From: Erythrophleum ivorense | Lineage: Eukaryota; Streptophyta; Magnoliopsida; Fabales; Fabaceae | Reading direction: 5' to 3' | Assembly: GCA_026724425.1 (NCBI GenBank) | Contig: JAIUCV010000003.1 | Location: forward strand, 47,331,283-47,395,282 | Length of the DNA stretch: 64,000 bases | Shown here: positions 13,264 through 26,869 of the stretch, piece after piece | Layout: each line of letters opens with the position of its first letter | How positions within the stretch are numbered: the stretch's first letter is position 1 | The notes under the pieces: model-generated | Database searches by the model: none | What the model saw: the letters and a program-made list of their open reading frames with translations, nothing else | Told to the model about the DNA's origin: nothing | Translations under genes and position numbers: made by a program

Positions 13264-14704
13264 ACTTGTCTCCACTTCCTTAAGACCTCAAAAAGTTTCT
13301 CCTTCTCATCTTGAGCAATATCACTAGTCACAATGATAGGGAGCTTTTCTCTTTCTTCAAAGTAAGCATATTTTAATGTATCTAGGAGTGACTTAAGCTC
13401 TCAGGTAGGAGCTTGCTCAACAGAGGGTATGAGCTTATTGAGCACTATCTACTCTACACCATACACCTGCCCAAACAACTCACAAGAAACAAAAGAATCT
13501 TTCCCAGCATGGGAAGCATCAAGAGCATGAGAAGAATCAAAAGAATCAATAATCAAATAAATATTAGCACTATGGCTATCTAAATAATCCATATTAGCAT
13601 GCAAAATTCCATCAAAACCAGAAAAATCAATAAAACTAGTACAATCAATAGAGGTTTTAGATACAATAGAATTAACTTGATTAGTACATGCAATAGGTTC
13701 TCTAAAATCAACATTACCATTAAAGCTCAAAAATTCATCAATCTCTCTACAAATAGTACAAAAATAAAACTCATTACAAGTTGTCTCAAAGAATCATCAA
13801 GATTAGCAATATTACAAGAATCAATCAATAAACTATCCTTAAACTTAGTACTAGCATCATCAACTAGCATATCACAAACTCACACCTAGAAGATAATGAT
13901 CATCACACGGGTGCTTCATGGATCAAACATATTAAAATGTATTACATTGCCAACAACTTTCATAGAAAGAGTTCTTTCATGCACATTTATGATTGTCTTA
14001 GTTGTCTTTGAGAAAGATCCACCTAGAATGAGTGGTGCATGACCATGAGACCTACGCCTATCATCCTCCATGTTAAAGAACATAAAAATCAGCTAGAAAT
14101 ATTAAATCTTTTGCCTTAACTAAGACATCTACCAACACCCTTGAAGGATAAGCCATGCTCCGATTTACAAGCTGCATAACCGCTCTAGTTAGCTTTAATA
14201 CTTCTACTTGCAAAGATGAATACACTGATTTAGGCAATACATTAATAGCAGCACCAAGATGAATTAAAACATCAGAAAACTCAAAATTCCTAATAGTGCA
14301 AGGTATTGAGAAAGTTCCTGAATCTTAACACTTAGTAGGCATTGTAGGCTGCATAAGTGCTTAAACATTTTTGCCAAAGTTGATTTTCTCATTCCCTCTT
14401 AGACACCTCTTATCAGTACACATTTCTTTGAGAAATTTGGCATACTTGAGAATGGTCATAATGGCTTCTAGCAAAGGTATATTGACTTCAACTTTTTTGA
14501 AAGTTTCAAGAATTTCTTTCTCAAGTTCTGCTTCAGCTTGTCTCTTCCCCTGGGTTGGTCTACATGGGAAAGGTAAAATTTTCTTTAGCTCCTCTTCTTT
14601 TTCAAGCTCATCCTGTGCGATATGTGTTTTTGCTATGCTGACTTATCCAGAATACTAGTATCTGAGGACCCATAAACTTCTTTCCTACTTTTAAGGGTGA
14701 TAGC
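13264..14704 (-). pseudogene. Element A protease, pre-RT linker and part of the gag-protease linker
   Basis: The minus strand shows the pre-RT linker at about 13,270-13,450 (TLKYAYFEEREKLPIIVTS). A poorly conserved spacer follows at 13,449-13,900. The aspartic-protease region is at about 13,915-14,290, with a LVNRSMAYPSRVLVDVLV stretch and a PLILGGSF flap-like piece. At the usual active-site position (D-L-G-A-S in relatives) this copy reads H-L-G-A-A, so the catalytic Asp seems lost. ITLKSRKEVYG near 14,690 marks the gag-protease junction. Several frame changes are present. Solo LTR C interrupts it on the right. Confidence 0.75.
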
Positions 14705-14709
14705 ACTAA
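14705..14709. repeat. Target-site duplication, left of solo LTR C
   Basis: ACTAA abuts the LTR start TGATAAGTGC. It pairs with ATTAA at 16,917-16,921, with one mismatch. Confidence 0.6.
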
Positions 14710-16916
14710 TGATAAGTGCTAATTTTCATATATTTTTATCCACATTTATTATTGTTTTTAATGATTAATTTGAGCTTAAATGGATTTATTATACAATATT
14801 TGAATTTGTGGTTAATTTTGGAAAATAATACAATTTTGAATTAATTAGGAGAATTTTTGGATTTAAATTGCTAAGATTTTATTCTCCAAAATTCTTTGAT
14901 GATTAAATATTTTCAATCTTTAAAACACTTTTCAATTTTGTGCAGAATTTTCTTTTGGGCAAATGAATTGAAAAATTAAAATGAATTAAGGGAAAAAATT
15001 GGATGATAATTCTATTTTTATTAATTTCTGATAATGGCAATATTGTAAATAATATATTAGGTTTTTTATATTTGTTTGGTTTTTCTTGGGCAGAAAAAAT
15101 TGCAACAGTAAATCAGAAAAAAAAAATCATGTGGAATGCTGGGGAAACATCGAATAAAGGAGCTTGGGTAGCTCTCATGTAAGCTACACGAGCTGAATGA
15201 ATGAAGAAGCTCACACGTAAACCAGGCTCGAGGAAGTGAAGAAGGTACTGGAGTATAGTGAGATAAAGAGATGAAGCTAGGAGAGCTGGATAGAGTGTAG
15301 AGAGACGCTTCTTTCTGGCTGCTGTTCCATTCATCCTTCACCTTCTCCTTCGCTGGACTGTCCGAGAAAAGAAGAGCCTGGGCAGAGAGGGACTGCAGTA
15401 GCCGAGGGAGCTAAAGGAGCTGCAAGTACAGAACAAACTCGAGCAAACTGAAGGAGCTGCAGTTTCAACATGGTGCAGAATGTATTTGCTACAGTTTTTA
15501 TGTAGAAAACAAAGCATGAAGAGAAGCAACGAGCTGAGCACGAGGGGAACGTGGAAGATTGTAAGTTCTGGTTGAGAAGCAAGAAGCTACTGTTTTGAAA
15601 TGGAGGAAGAGAATGAAGCAACATGAGCAGCAGATTTAATGGTTTATTCTTGCATGCAAAGTTGACGTGGAGTCAATTAAAAAAAATCATGTGAATGGGA
15701 GCATATTTAAATCATCCAGAAGCACACTCCAAGGGGGATTTCCACTCCATTCACGCCTCTAATTTATCACCCAGAGTCCACTTCATTCACGCCTCAATAT
15801 CTTAGCAAATCCTTGCCTATATATAGAATCATTCACTCGTCAAGGAGGAGGTGTGGTTTCCAAACGAGAATGTGAAGAACGCAGAAGGAAAACATAATAG
15901 AAAAAGGGAAAAACATAATAGCAAGGACGTGGAGAACGAGATTCCTGGAGCATTCTTTCATCAACCATCCATGACTGCAACTCAATCCATCAACTCTCCT
16001 CCAAATAAAATCTCCATGGCAGCTTAATTCACCCATGGTGGCTGGCTGAAACTTGGAAACTCCCAGATGAAGATTTGAGCCCCATATTTTCTCATCGATT
16101 TGGATAAATACTCCTTGCTATATCTTTTAAATTCCAACATTAAATCTTTTATTAATTTGACTAGGTTTAGTTGATTGATTTAGGAATTTAATTGCTTGAA
16201 TTAATTTGTTTTATGAATTGAATTTGATTTTGGAATTTTGATTATGATCATCACATGTTTATAAAAATTTCATAATTAGTGCTGTGCAATTCACCTTTAA
16301 ATTCCTCTTGATCTTTGGTTAATTGATGCAATGGTTGTTGGATTAATTAACTAGAATTTTTGTGCAATTAATTGTTTGAGGAATTAATTAATCTAATTAG
16401 TTAATTAGTATTTTAAGTGAATTGTGCAGTGGATTCTATTAATCAATTAAAATTGGTTAAGGTGTGTTCTTGTTCTTAATTCAATTAATTAGTTATTCAA
16501 GGTTTCTTGTGGTTGCAAATTCCTTGTATAATTAATTGAACCTTGGATGGTTATTCAAGAATCTTTATAGGGAATACACTAAAGAGCAAGGAATTAATTC
16601 CAATTTTGGTAAACTAAACCAAGGGCAAGGATAATTGAATTCTAGGGAGTCCAATGCAAAGCTAGCTACCATATTCTCTTAATTGTTCATCTCATTTAGT
16701 TTTAAGTTCTTTTGATTTTTGTCAATTAAATTTAGTCCAATTAAATTCTAGTACTTCAAACCCCAAAATAAGTTTCAAATAGCAATACTTAGAATACCCC
16801 TTCCATAAACAAATTAAGGCATAAACTCCAAGGGAGATGACCTAGGATTGCACCATTAACTATAAAATTTATTTTGCTTCCTAGTTTTATTTGAGATTGT
16901 GCAACACAATCGTCAA
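14710..16916 (+). mobile_element. Element C: solo LTR of an Athila-type element
   Basis: This 2.2-kb block begins TGATAAGTGCTAATTTTC, the usual start of a family of plant Athila-type LTRs, and ends AATCGTCAA. Its last part (about 16,800-16,860) has the CCAAGGGAGATGACCT-type motif seen near the end of such LTRs. A TATATATA box-like sequence lies at about 15,818. There is no internal region or second LTR, and element A coding sense resumes on both sides, so it is a solo LTR left by LTR-LTR recombination. It lies antisense to element A. The last base is uncertain by one. Confidence 0.7.
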
Positions 16917-16921
16917 ATTAA
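16917..16921. repeat. Target-site duplication, right of solo LTR C
   Basis: ATTAA, the partner of ACTAA at 14,705-14,709. Confidence 0.55.
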
Positions 16922-18336
16922 CATTAGTACTTCTAGGATTCATAACTGTCTGTGATGTTAATTTCCCTAATCCTTAAATTTCATCTCATTCACTAAGCTT
17001 ACTAACTGACTAATCTATGTCTGAATACTTTACATTTCTTGTCTATGTTGAATTTCATTTTTTGAAGCCTTTCCATTAGTTGTTTCATCACATCTTCTAG
17101 GCTATTTCCTTTACTAGACTCTTCTTGTATAAGAACAAACTATCTCATAGGGTGTGGAGGTTGTATAGATGGCCCTACAACATTATACTTTTGTTGTTGT
17201 TATCCTCCCCTATATCTCAAGTTTGGGTGATCTTTCTATCCCGGATTATAAGTGTGGGAGTATGGATCATATTTGTGTTGTCCTTGCAACATTGGCTTCC
17301 TTGGAAAGATCCCAGCATAAGTCTTAACCCTATTGTCTAGCTGTAGGCACTAATCAGTAGAATATATGGCTAGAGAGCATATACCACACACAAGATCAAT
17401 AAAAGGTGAAGATGTAGAGACTTGTATGGAGGATAGGAAATAATTTGCCTCTGAACTAAAGCCATCTATCTCACTATAGAAGAAAGCTCATCTAAAGTAT
17501 TTTGCATCTTTTACTAAGCCTGATTAGACTAAGGAGCATAAATCTCATTAATAGCCTTCACTAGCTAGACCACCCTAGTACCAAATTGCTGACCATTCTA
17601 AGCCATTTTAGAAAAAAGATTACAGGCTACCTTTAGAGTCAAATCAACTAAAGCACCACTTGATGCAATATCAATCATATTTCTATCCATCGATAGAAGC
17701 CCTTCATAGAAGTATTGAATCAACAACTGATCGATAATCTAGTGATGGGGATAACTAGCACAAAGTTTCTTGAATCTCTCCCAGTATTTATAAAAAGTTT
17801 CTCTTAACATTTAGCAAATCCCATAATTTTTTTTCTGATAGGAGTTGTACTAGATGCAGGAAAGAATTTCTCCAAGAAAAGGCGTTTCAAATAATCTTAA
17901 GAATTAATAGCACTTGAAGGAAGATAATATAACCAATCCTTGGCTATGCCATCCGAAGAAAAAGGAAATGCCCTGAGCTTAATTGGTTCTTCTAAAACTC
18001 TTTATGGTTTCATGATGGAGCAAACAACATGAAATTCTTTCAAGTGCTTATGAAGATCATCTTCTGCAAGTCCATGAAATTTAAGAAGTAAATGAATCAA
18101 TTTAGATTTAAGCTCAAAATTTGCATCCAATTCAGGATACTAAAAAAAAAGATTCGGATAATGCACATAAGGAGCTACAAGTTTTTTAATGGTTCGAGCA
18201 TAATGTTACCATTCAAATTCCTATTAACATTCAAATTAGCTTGTGCATACAAGTTTATGTTAGCATTTATTTGATCTTATTCGACCATGTTATAATAAAA
18301 AAATGAGGTCCACAACCAAGTCCTTGCACATAATCA
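16922..18336 (-). pseudogene. Element A gag, main part
   Basis: Gag is the capsid/nucleocapsid protein of the retrotransposon particle. Minus-strand remnants show the conserved capsid core: YPELDANFELKSKLIHLL near 18,120, HKHLKEFHVVC near 18,045, and LRAFPFSSDGIAKDWLYYL near 17,960. The C-terminal linker approaches 16,930. Multiple stops and frame changes, for instance near 18,190-18,290, make it a pseudogene. Element D cuts the N-terminal part. The lost piece continues at 34,139. Confidence 0.8.
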
Positions 18337-18341
18337 AAAGC
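18337..18341. repeat. Target-site duplication, left of element D
   Basis: AAAGC lies directly before the 5' LTR start TGTGAATACC. It is identical to AAAGC at 34,134-34,138, proving that the 15.8 kb between them is a single insertion. Confidence 0.9.
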
Positions 18342-21300
18342 TGTGAATACCATATTTTATCTGAGCAAAATATAAAAATAGAACAAAATCAAATTAGCAA
18401 AAATACAAAAGAAAAGAACAATCAAATGAGCGCAACAAGCTAAAAAATAACCAATCAACGAGGAAGTAACAAAATTTAAAAAAATAAATAATAAAGAAAA
18501 ATCCAAAAAAAAACAATAATAATGTAAAAGAACAAAAGAAAAACATTAAAAAATTATATAAAAAAATAAAGGATAAAAAAAAGAAACAAATCCAAAAAAC
18601 AAGGAAAGACAAGAAAAAGGACTGAGGGAAGAAATGGTAAGGGACCAAATCAAAAAATCCTCCAGCGAGTGGTGCTTCTTCCCAGATCCACTCTTATGCC
18701 ATGCCTCTTCTAAAGCCTTCCCTCACTTGCGCATAGAGTTAGAGTAGCAGAGAAGGGAGATTGAGAGGGAGGCAGAAGAGCGAGCTGGAGAAAACCGAAG
18801 AGGAAAGGGAATGGGATTTAAGAGCAAGGTCAGCAAAACGGTAAGAGACTGAGAGTAAGATCCAGGAAAGAGGCACAGGAGAGCAAACTCAACAATTGAA
18901 GCTCCCTAGAGGTAATCCTTCCTATTCTGAACCTTGGTCACTCTTGGTAAGATTGGGGATACGTCTCACACTATGATTTGATGCTGTGGAGACTTGTGTG
19001 AAATATAAATGTTGCTGCCTTCTGCTTTTGAATTGGTTCTGGCCTTAACTTTTAGTGTGAGTTTGCACAAAAATTTGGTATAAAACATTGCCCTCTATCT
19101 CGTCACACTCAGTTTTACCAATCAAAGATTTTGTTTTTTCTTGCTTTTTGCTTCAATTGGATTTGGCAACTGTATGTTTGCAACTTCATTTGTGTGTCAA
19201 ATATGTTATACATAGCCCTGGTGGTGTTTGAATTTTGTGCAAATGAAGCTTGCTGCATACCTGGCTCTGTTTCTTGGTGAAAAGCTTTAGTCTCTAAGAT
19301 GGTCCTTAATATTAAAATTCAAGCAAACATTATTTAGTCGTGCGCTGACCTGAGGTTTAGAGTTTTGATATGGTATGCTGTAACCTAACCTTAAGTGTAA
19401 TAATGAGTCATTAAATTCTTGTCTCATATAATTCAAGCTGGTCTTGCGCTTAAAACATATAAGAGGCTAATTTCCAATTCGTAATTTGAGTATATAACTG
19501 ATGGTCTAATAAATTTTGCCATGACTTGATTCTGTAGACCATAGGTTTTGAGTTGTGGTGACTCTGGTGATTATATCATCTAAAGCGAAAATAGGGATGC
19601 AAGTCTTATCTAAATTCTATTTTTGGTTTGAAATTTGGACTGCTATTTGCCTCTGCACTGATTCTGCTTCTACTTTTCCTTTGTTGCATCTGTACCGTTG
19701 ACCATGAAAATTGCAGGAGAGAACATATGGGATTGGGACAGCTGAATAAGTAGAACAAGGAAAAGCATCACTGATTAGGCAGCTTGCTAGAGAGATTCTT
19801 GCGCAAATGATTAAAGAGAAGGCAAAAAGGATGGCTTCACTGGTTCTTTACTTTCACCTAATTTATGTATGCGATGTTGTGACGTGTATTTGGAATAGAC
19901 TAATATTTGATTGAAGACAAGACACACACTATCACAAATCATCCTATGCTAGCAAATATTTCGGGTTTATTTTCATTTTTATTTAATTTTTTTTCAAGAA
20001 TGGTCGTGTGGGATTCTTTGTCCCTTCCGATGTATAGGAACCAACCTGAGGATCATGTGGGGCAATAAGCCTCTTTGGCATCCATTGGGTATTAAATTTA
20101 CATTTTGATATATGTTAGGTTTCAATGGCCTGCATCGAATTAATTCTAAAAAATAATAATAAAAAGAAAAAAATTTTCAACAAGAGGACAAGGAAAATAC
20201 AAAAAAGAAGATTAAAAAAAAGAGAGAGAAGAAGAGGGGGCAAAGAAGTATAATCAATTTTGCAAATCAAACATACAAAATAATTTTGAAACCATTTTTG
20301 TTTTCGAAAGTCTAAAGTGATTTCAATTTTCCTCCTCACTATTCACTCAAAAAAAAAAGAAGGACTAAAACAAAAAAAGAAACAACAAAACTCAAAAGAA
20401 AAAGAGAACAACAACAATAACAAGAGAGAACATAAAAGTGAACAAGAAATTAGTTTCTTTTTCAATCTTTTAAACTTTTCCCAAACTCTTTTTTTTTAAT
20501 AAAATAAAATAATTAAAGAAAAACAACCAAGAAAAAAAAACAAAAGAAGCAAAAACTAAAATTAAAAAAGAAGAAATGTGAAGAAAAAAAATTTTTAAAT
20601 GGGGGTTTAGAATAAAAGAACTAAAATTAATTTTATTTTTAGCAAATTAAAACATATCAATCAATTCTAAATTCGTTTTATTTGCTAAAGGTAAAAGTAA
20701 TTTATTTATTTATTTATTTATTTTTCTCTTTTCACAAGAAAAGAAACGAAAAGAAAACAAAAACAAAAACAAACCAAAAAATTTAAAAAGATTTAAATAA
20801 AAAAATGTCATTTTTATTTTTATTTTTTTTTATTTTTAATTTTAACTTAGGTATCCTACATTTACTTTTAAAAAATAAATTTTTGCACCTTAATTAATCA
20901 AAGATAAAAATAAATTTTTAAAAAAATCATAAAAAGCGAGAAGAGTAAAGAAGCAAAATTAACTTTGATCATAGCAAATTAAAACACATTAACTAATTCT
21001 AAATTCGTTTTATTTGCTAAAGGTGAAAGTAATTCTTATTTTCTTTCTCTTTCCTCCATTAAAACAAAAAAAAACAAAATAAAAAAATGAAAAAGAAGAC
21101 AAAAACAAAACATAAACAAAAAAAACACCAACCAACAAATACAAAGTTTGGTCGAACTACGTGGACTTTGATCCCTCTGAAGGGTACGTAGATCCTAAGC
21201 TCTCATCCTAGGTCAAGTCCGCCCTTGTAGATAAACATTTCTTTTAGTTTTATTTCTCTAATTTCTTTCCTCTGATTCTTAATTTTATTTCTTTAATTTC

Positions 21301-21655
21301 TCCTTCTCTTTTACTCTTAATTTTATTTCATTTAATTCTTTACTTCTTATTTTGTATGTGATTTGTCAAAGAGAATTAAAATATATTAAAGGTTATATTA
21401 ATTTTACACAACTAACTTAGGGTAACCGTTCTTAGTAACGGGTGTTGTGGGATGCTTAACACCTTCCCCACTCGCAATCGACTCCCAAATCTATTTTCTG
21501 GTTTGTAAACTTTTTTTTATTTTCTAAATAAAAAAGAAAAAAGGTTTTTTCCAAAAGTTTTGCCTTTTCAAAAATTAAAATTTTGGTGGTGACTCTACTA
21601 CTTTTAATTTTGATTTCTTTTTAAGCGCCACGCGGTCGCATTTTCGAGTGTGACA
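18342..21655 (+). repeat. Element D 5' LTR, with internal deletion
   Basis: It runs from TGTGAATACC to TTCGAGTGTGACA. Relative to the 3' LTR it lacks about 720 bp: the join lies at about 18,618, and the missing part corresponds to about 30,376-31,095. It contains purine-rich and A-rich stretches (18,480-18,620, 20,340-20,600) and a TTTA microsatellite (20,701-20,725). No coding sequence is visible. Confidence 0.85.
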
Positions 21656-21658
21656 ATA

Positions 21659-21676
21659 TGGCGACTCCACTGGGGA
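21659..21676 (+). other. Element D primer-binding site (tRNA-Arg)
   Basis: TGGCGACTCCACTGGGGA lies three bases after the 5' LTR. It is complementary to the 3' end of plant tRNA-Arg(ACG) at all but one position. This is the primer class established for Ogre elements. Confidence 0.85.
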
Positions 21677-24600
21677 AATCTAGAGGGTCAAGCCCAATTT
21701 GAGTTGGTTGTGCAATACACTATGGCCTTCCTTTTATTTTGATTCTTCTTTTGTTTTTTGTTTATCTCACATGATTAGGATAAATAACGTGCCTTTTACA
21801 TGCTTGATTGCGTACATAATATATGTTAGGATAGATAACATGAGGAATAAAACCTTAGGGTAGTGACCATATTTGTATATTTTACCTCTTATTTATATCT
21901 GTAGATATATTTCTTTGCCTTTATTCTACCAATCTGTCTAGCAGATGAGGGTTGGGTAGTCCATAAGATGAAAAGGTAAATGCTCTCCTTACACACATCA
22001 TGGAGACACAAATATCCCACATATATTATGGGCCCTATACCCGGGTCTGAGTGCTCTCTAGGTTAATAGAGGTTATTGATTTCCCATGAAGCCTTGTGCT
22101 TCTTGAGGCTATCGTGAAGACCTCGCTTAAATTGTATCTTGTTATATGAGTTTGATTTGTGTAGGATCCTTTTCCTCTCAAGGTCAGGTTTATATAATGA
22201 GATCCTCATCTTACGGTAGGGGCAATTTAAGGACCAACAATTTTAGGAGTCATAAACCTATCCCAAGAAATGCACTAGTAATCAAGCCCTAGATACCTCC
22301 CAGATGGTTAGAGCCAGACTTTGGCAAACTTATGATCCTAACCTAAGGTTTTCCCTTATTAGGACAAAGGAGGGCAATTTTTTTTCCCTCTCTTTTTAAT
22401 CATTTCGTCACTAATTCCATGCATCTAATAAAACCCATAAGGAAGGTGACACACCATCATTGTTTACGGGAGTAGCTGATGGGATGCCACCACACAATTA
22501 GACATACCTTCACTATGATGAAGGTAGGAGCTAATTAAACTAACCTTTGCCTAGTGGGTTTTCAACCCCGAATAGACCATAACCACATTTATCATAATCT
22601 CTTGAAAGGGAAGCCTTTAACGTACATCTATCACATACATAAAAAAAGATAAGATAGGATAAAAAGAGATGCACAATCTAATTTTATAAAAAAAAATTTA
22701 ATTTTTTTATTTCTGTAAACTTTTCATCCCTACAAAATAACGAATTTCTCATGGAAAAGGAGTACTTTCAAAATTTTAGGGAATCATAATATCCATAAGT
22801 TTTGAAATGTCAACAATTGAGTATCATGTCTTGGGTAAAGATTGGAATCATTTTTGTTAGGACATTAATTGTGTAGAAAGGTATATTTCTCTCAAGTTAA
22901 TTGCCTACTACTTTTTGCTCCAATGAAACAATAAGTTTCTTGAGAAAGAGTATAAAGTTTTCTTCCCCTTTTTATACTAGGACATGGTTCTCAATGATAT
23001 ATCAGCATGTACACAATATCAGCAGATCATTAGATTGGCTTATTTGTATTAAATATTATTGGAGCCAAAGTTCTAAGCATCAATTGTGAAGGGACCATCC
23101 CTTCCCAAGCGGAGTAATTAGCCACAACTTCTTATAGATCAATAAGCTCCAAGAGAAATGTGGGAGAATACCAACCAATGCTCCACTGATTAATCAAAAA
23201 TGCTAAGCTTAGGTGACCTATACAAAGATAGCAAGTTTTGACATAATACCATATGCTCCATTCCAAAATAGGTAAGGGTCAAATCGATTATAAGGGTTGA
23301 GATGGCTAAGAGTTCAATTTGATGCCAAACGATACTGTTAACTTCATCCCTTGTGGCAAAACAATAAAATCTTAAAGCAAGTTGGAGGATCTAAAAATGA
23401 CCCCACAAGTTGTCAAAAGAAATCCAAATTGGCTAGACTTTCCCATAGACATCATCCATGTGAAATTTAGTTTGTTTCCTTAGGATGATTCATCTACTTC
23501 ATTTATCCCTGTGTGCAATAAGCATTTGAAGAAAATAAAGGTTCAATGAAAAATTGTTACCATAAATGTAAACGGGAAAGGTCTAGTATTCGTCTTAAAT
23601 CAATTGGTAGTCTTAATCTACCTTATAGGGGCAGTGGGTTCCCAAAAGGAAATAAGGATCCCTTGTCTTGAAGGACCTTCATGCCAAAATCAAAGCACCC
23701 ATTAGTTTTGAAGTCAAACAATATAATAAAATTGCATCCATGCATTGTCATAAGGCATTTCATGTTAAAAGATCTTGAAATTGATAAAATATAGGATTCT
23801 AGGTCTTTTGTAATGGAGAGATTAGCTTAATCTAAACATTTAAATAAGAAGCTATACTTATGAATGGCCAAGATGAGAAACTGAGGTATAAGAACAAAAA
23901 GAAAAGGTGTGGCACTTGATTAGGCAAAAGGAAACTATCAGAGGTCTTGATAAAGTTAGTTATTTGCTTTCTAACCTTTTATACCATCATATCTTTCAAC
24001 TTATTGTCCACCTCCACCTTTTCCACTCCAAAGTCTGAGCCATCAATCTCAAAACTCATCAACATTTATCAAATTTGACTATGTTAAACACCGTAAGCCA
24101 TCTCAATCAAGATATTTGTCATTTGCCTCAATTATGATGCTAGCTACTTGCCTAACTTTCACATGAGTAGCTCTAGCAAAAGTAGAATGCCTCATTCACT
24201 GGCCTTTAACCTCCACACCCAAAATCGCATTGTCTAAAAAATTGTGAACTTAATCCTAAGGCGATGGGACACTCTAAGAAAAAGAGAGAAAAGTTGCAAT
24301 CTCTTCATGAACAAGGTATAGAAGGACATGGGAAATAAGACTTCATGAGGATTTAGTGGTGATTGAGCTCTCAAAGAAATTCTTGTCATATCATAATCAG
24401 TTAATGCTTGTTTAGTCAATACCCTTTTGTATAGCTAAAATCTAAAACTAATAGAAGTTGATTCTTTCCATTGGACCCTATTTTATTTAACTTTGTCAAT
24501 ACGATGGCCATATGTTTCTATTCTCCCCCCCTCTGTGCATCCTCTCATTTCATTAGTCACGCTGATGTAACTTCTTTCCTTACATGTCTTTCCTAAATGA

Positions 24601-26869
24601 TCAAAATACCCAAAAATAATAATGTCCAGAACTCCTTATGAAAAGATTTAATCGATGTGAAAGAGGGTTAGATTTAAAACTAATTATATGCTCTGAATTC
24701 GATTACTAAACAAAAAAGAAGAAGAAGAAAGACCAAATTACAAGTGTGAATGCATGTCCCACAAGCAACTATGTCTAAAATACAAGGCATTCTTTGTCTT
24801 CCCCAAATACAAAGGAGTAACCTCTAGTCACCTCAATTGAGCTAGGAGTGATGTTCATTTCCTTCACCCTAATCAGGAAACATTTGGGATGGGAAAATCT
24901 TTAACAAATTTTTATGCTGATAATTCAAATATCAAGAGAGGGTCAAGTTTTTTTTTCAATTATCCAAGCACTTCTTAACCGTTGCTAACCACTTTGGGCC
25001 TTAAAAAAAAATTCTTCAAATACCGAACATGAATCAAATCCGGGAAGCAATGAGAATTTCGCATAAAGAAAAGCAATTTCGGCACCATAATAGATTCCTT
25101 CTAAGAAAAAATTAAATGAAAAAAGAAACAAATTGGAGAAGGAAAAGAAAAATCATAGAAAAAAATGCTTAAAGAGCAATCTCTCACAAAATAAAATTTG
25201 AAAAAGCAATAGCTTCCAAAAGGGGACTTCCCCTTAAGGGAATGTTTTACATTACACAAAAAATCAAAAGAGAAAAGTCCTTTAAAGGGAATTAGGCTAA
25301 AAGAGAATTGAAAAAGGAATCCTTTAAAGGGAAAGCTCAAGCCTGATAGATATTGCCAATATTGCCTAATCACCAAGGCAAATTTCTCATTGCAAGTTCA
25401 CATGAATATTTGGGCCTTTCACCTTTCTTTCTTAAGCTACTTTCTCACCCATTAGACCCCATTACAATCCTGAGACATCCTCTCTTGCTAAGTGAATTCT
25501 GAGTATAGAGTTTTGTTAAAACAACAGGAGAAGGAAGACTAATGGGAGACCTGACGAAGGTATGTTAATTCTTGAGCCTAATATCTCTTATTTCACAAAC
25601 CCTTTTACTAAGGCCACACTACAAACATCGAAAGTCCTTGTTGAGGTTTAGCTTGTTTGCAAAATAATGGGGCAAATTTTCTTAAAAAAATGATTAAAAG
25701 GAAAACCCGAATAATTGAAATTGGGGCAAAAAGTTTGATTCAGAGAAAATGCTCTGAATTACATTAATTACTTCTTTCAAAAGGAGTTCAAATCCAAAAG
25801 TAAAACTTCTCTCTCACCTACCATATCCATTTTATCAACATTTCACTTCTCTATTGTTAAGAGAAAAATGCTTCAAGTCTAAAAGTAGGGCATTTTCTTA
25901 TTTTGACACATTGTGTCTAGCCATTGTCTTTTCCACTTCTCCACTCCTAAACCATGATCACATTCTTCATCAGCCTTTACATCCCTCTAATGTTAGAGGA
26001 CTTTTTTTTTCTGTCTTTCTTTCCTTCCCAAACTTATGTGTTTGTATCTCTTAATGCATGATTTGTACTGACATCATTAAATAAAGTAAGTGTGAATTTA
26101 ACTTATTGACCTTTCAAGTATTAATGATGAAGAGTTGACGAGAGGAGATTGCCTTGTCAAGTTAACAGTCCAAGGTTGATGGCAAACAAATCACTTGGAG
26201 AAAAATCATTTAGAAATGAGTTAAAGCAAGAGTCTCAAGTTTTCTTAGTGTAGGATACTCCTTCAGGGGCACTTATGGCTAGCCAAGAGCCATTAACAAA
26301 TTCCTTCATCCAAACAACAAAAGGCAAATTTGATAGGATAATCAAAGGTCCAATTTTTCTCATCAGGGCAAGTGAAGAGTTAGTGTGAGAAATTTCTTCA
26401 AATACAAATAGCCAAAAATCTTATATTTTGACAAACTTTGAGATTTTTCATGCATCACGTGCTTGTATTGAATTTGTACATAAATAAAGTATTTTTTTCC
26501 CTTTCAAGTCAAATTGATTAAAAAAAAACTAGAAAAAAAGGGGTTCACATTTAGTCTCATCAATTAAAAAAAAAACTAAAAGCGGATCACATTTTTCTCA
26601 TCAATTCATTTTCCAAAAAAAATAGGGGAGTCCGAAATTCAAAAATAATGCTCATTCACTTCCTCTTTTCGTTTGAGATGATTCTGTTTATAAAAAAAAA
26701 AGAGAAAAAAATGGGTTCAAAACTCAAAATCAATTTAAGAATGTTTAAAGATAATGTCCTAATCTTTTTCTCCATTTAGAGTTAAGTTCACTTGCATAAA
26801 TTATGCATATTCTAGAAATAAAAAAAATTTCAAGCTCAAAAATTCAAAAAAAAAACACAAAACACAGAA
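21677..26869 (+). other. Element D internal region, no recognisable coding sequence
   Basis: About 5.2 kb where gag and pol would sit in an autonomous relative. I checked both strands for gypsy motifs (LPFG/FCNA, Y/F-x-DD, DDE, CCHC) and found none. Open stretches are short and AT-rich. The segment shows only short low-complexity A-runs. It is either heavily decayed or replaced non-coding sequence. Confidence 0.6.

Noticed and set aside
15066..15624. Overlapping minus-strand open frames in a GC-richer patch
   Set aside because: They lie inside solo LTR C, are Ser/Leu-rich without homology I recognise, and overlap each other in different frames.
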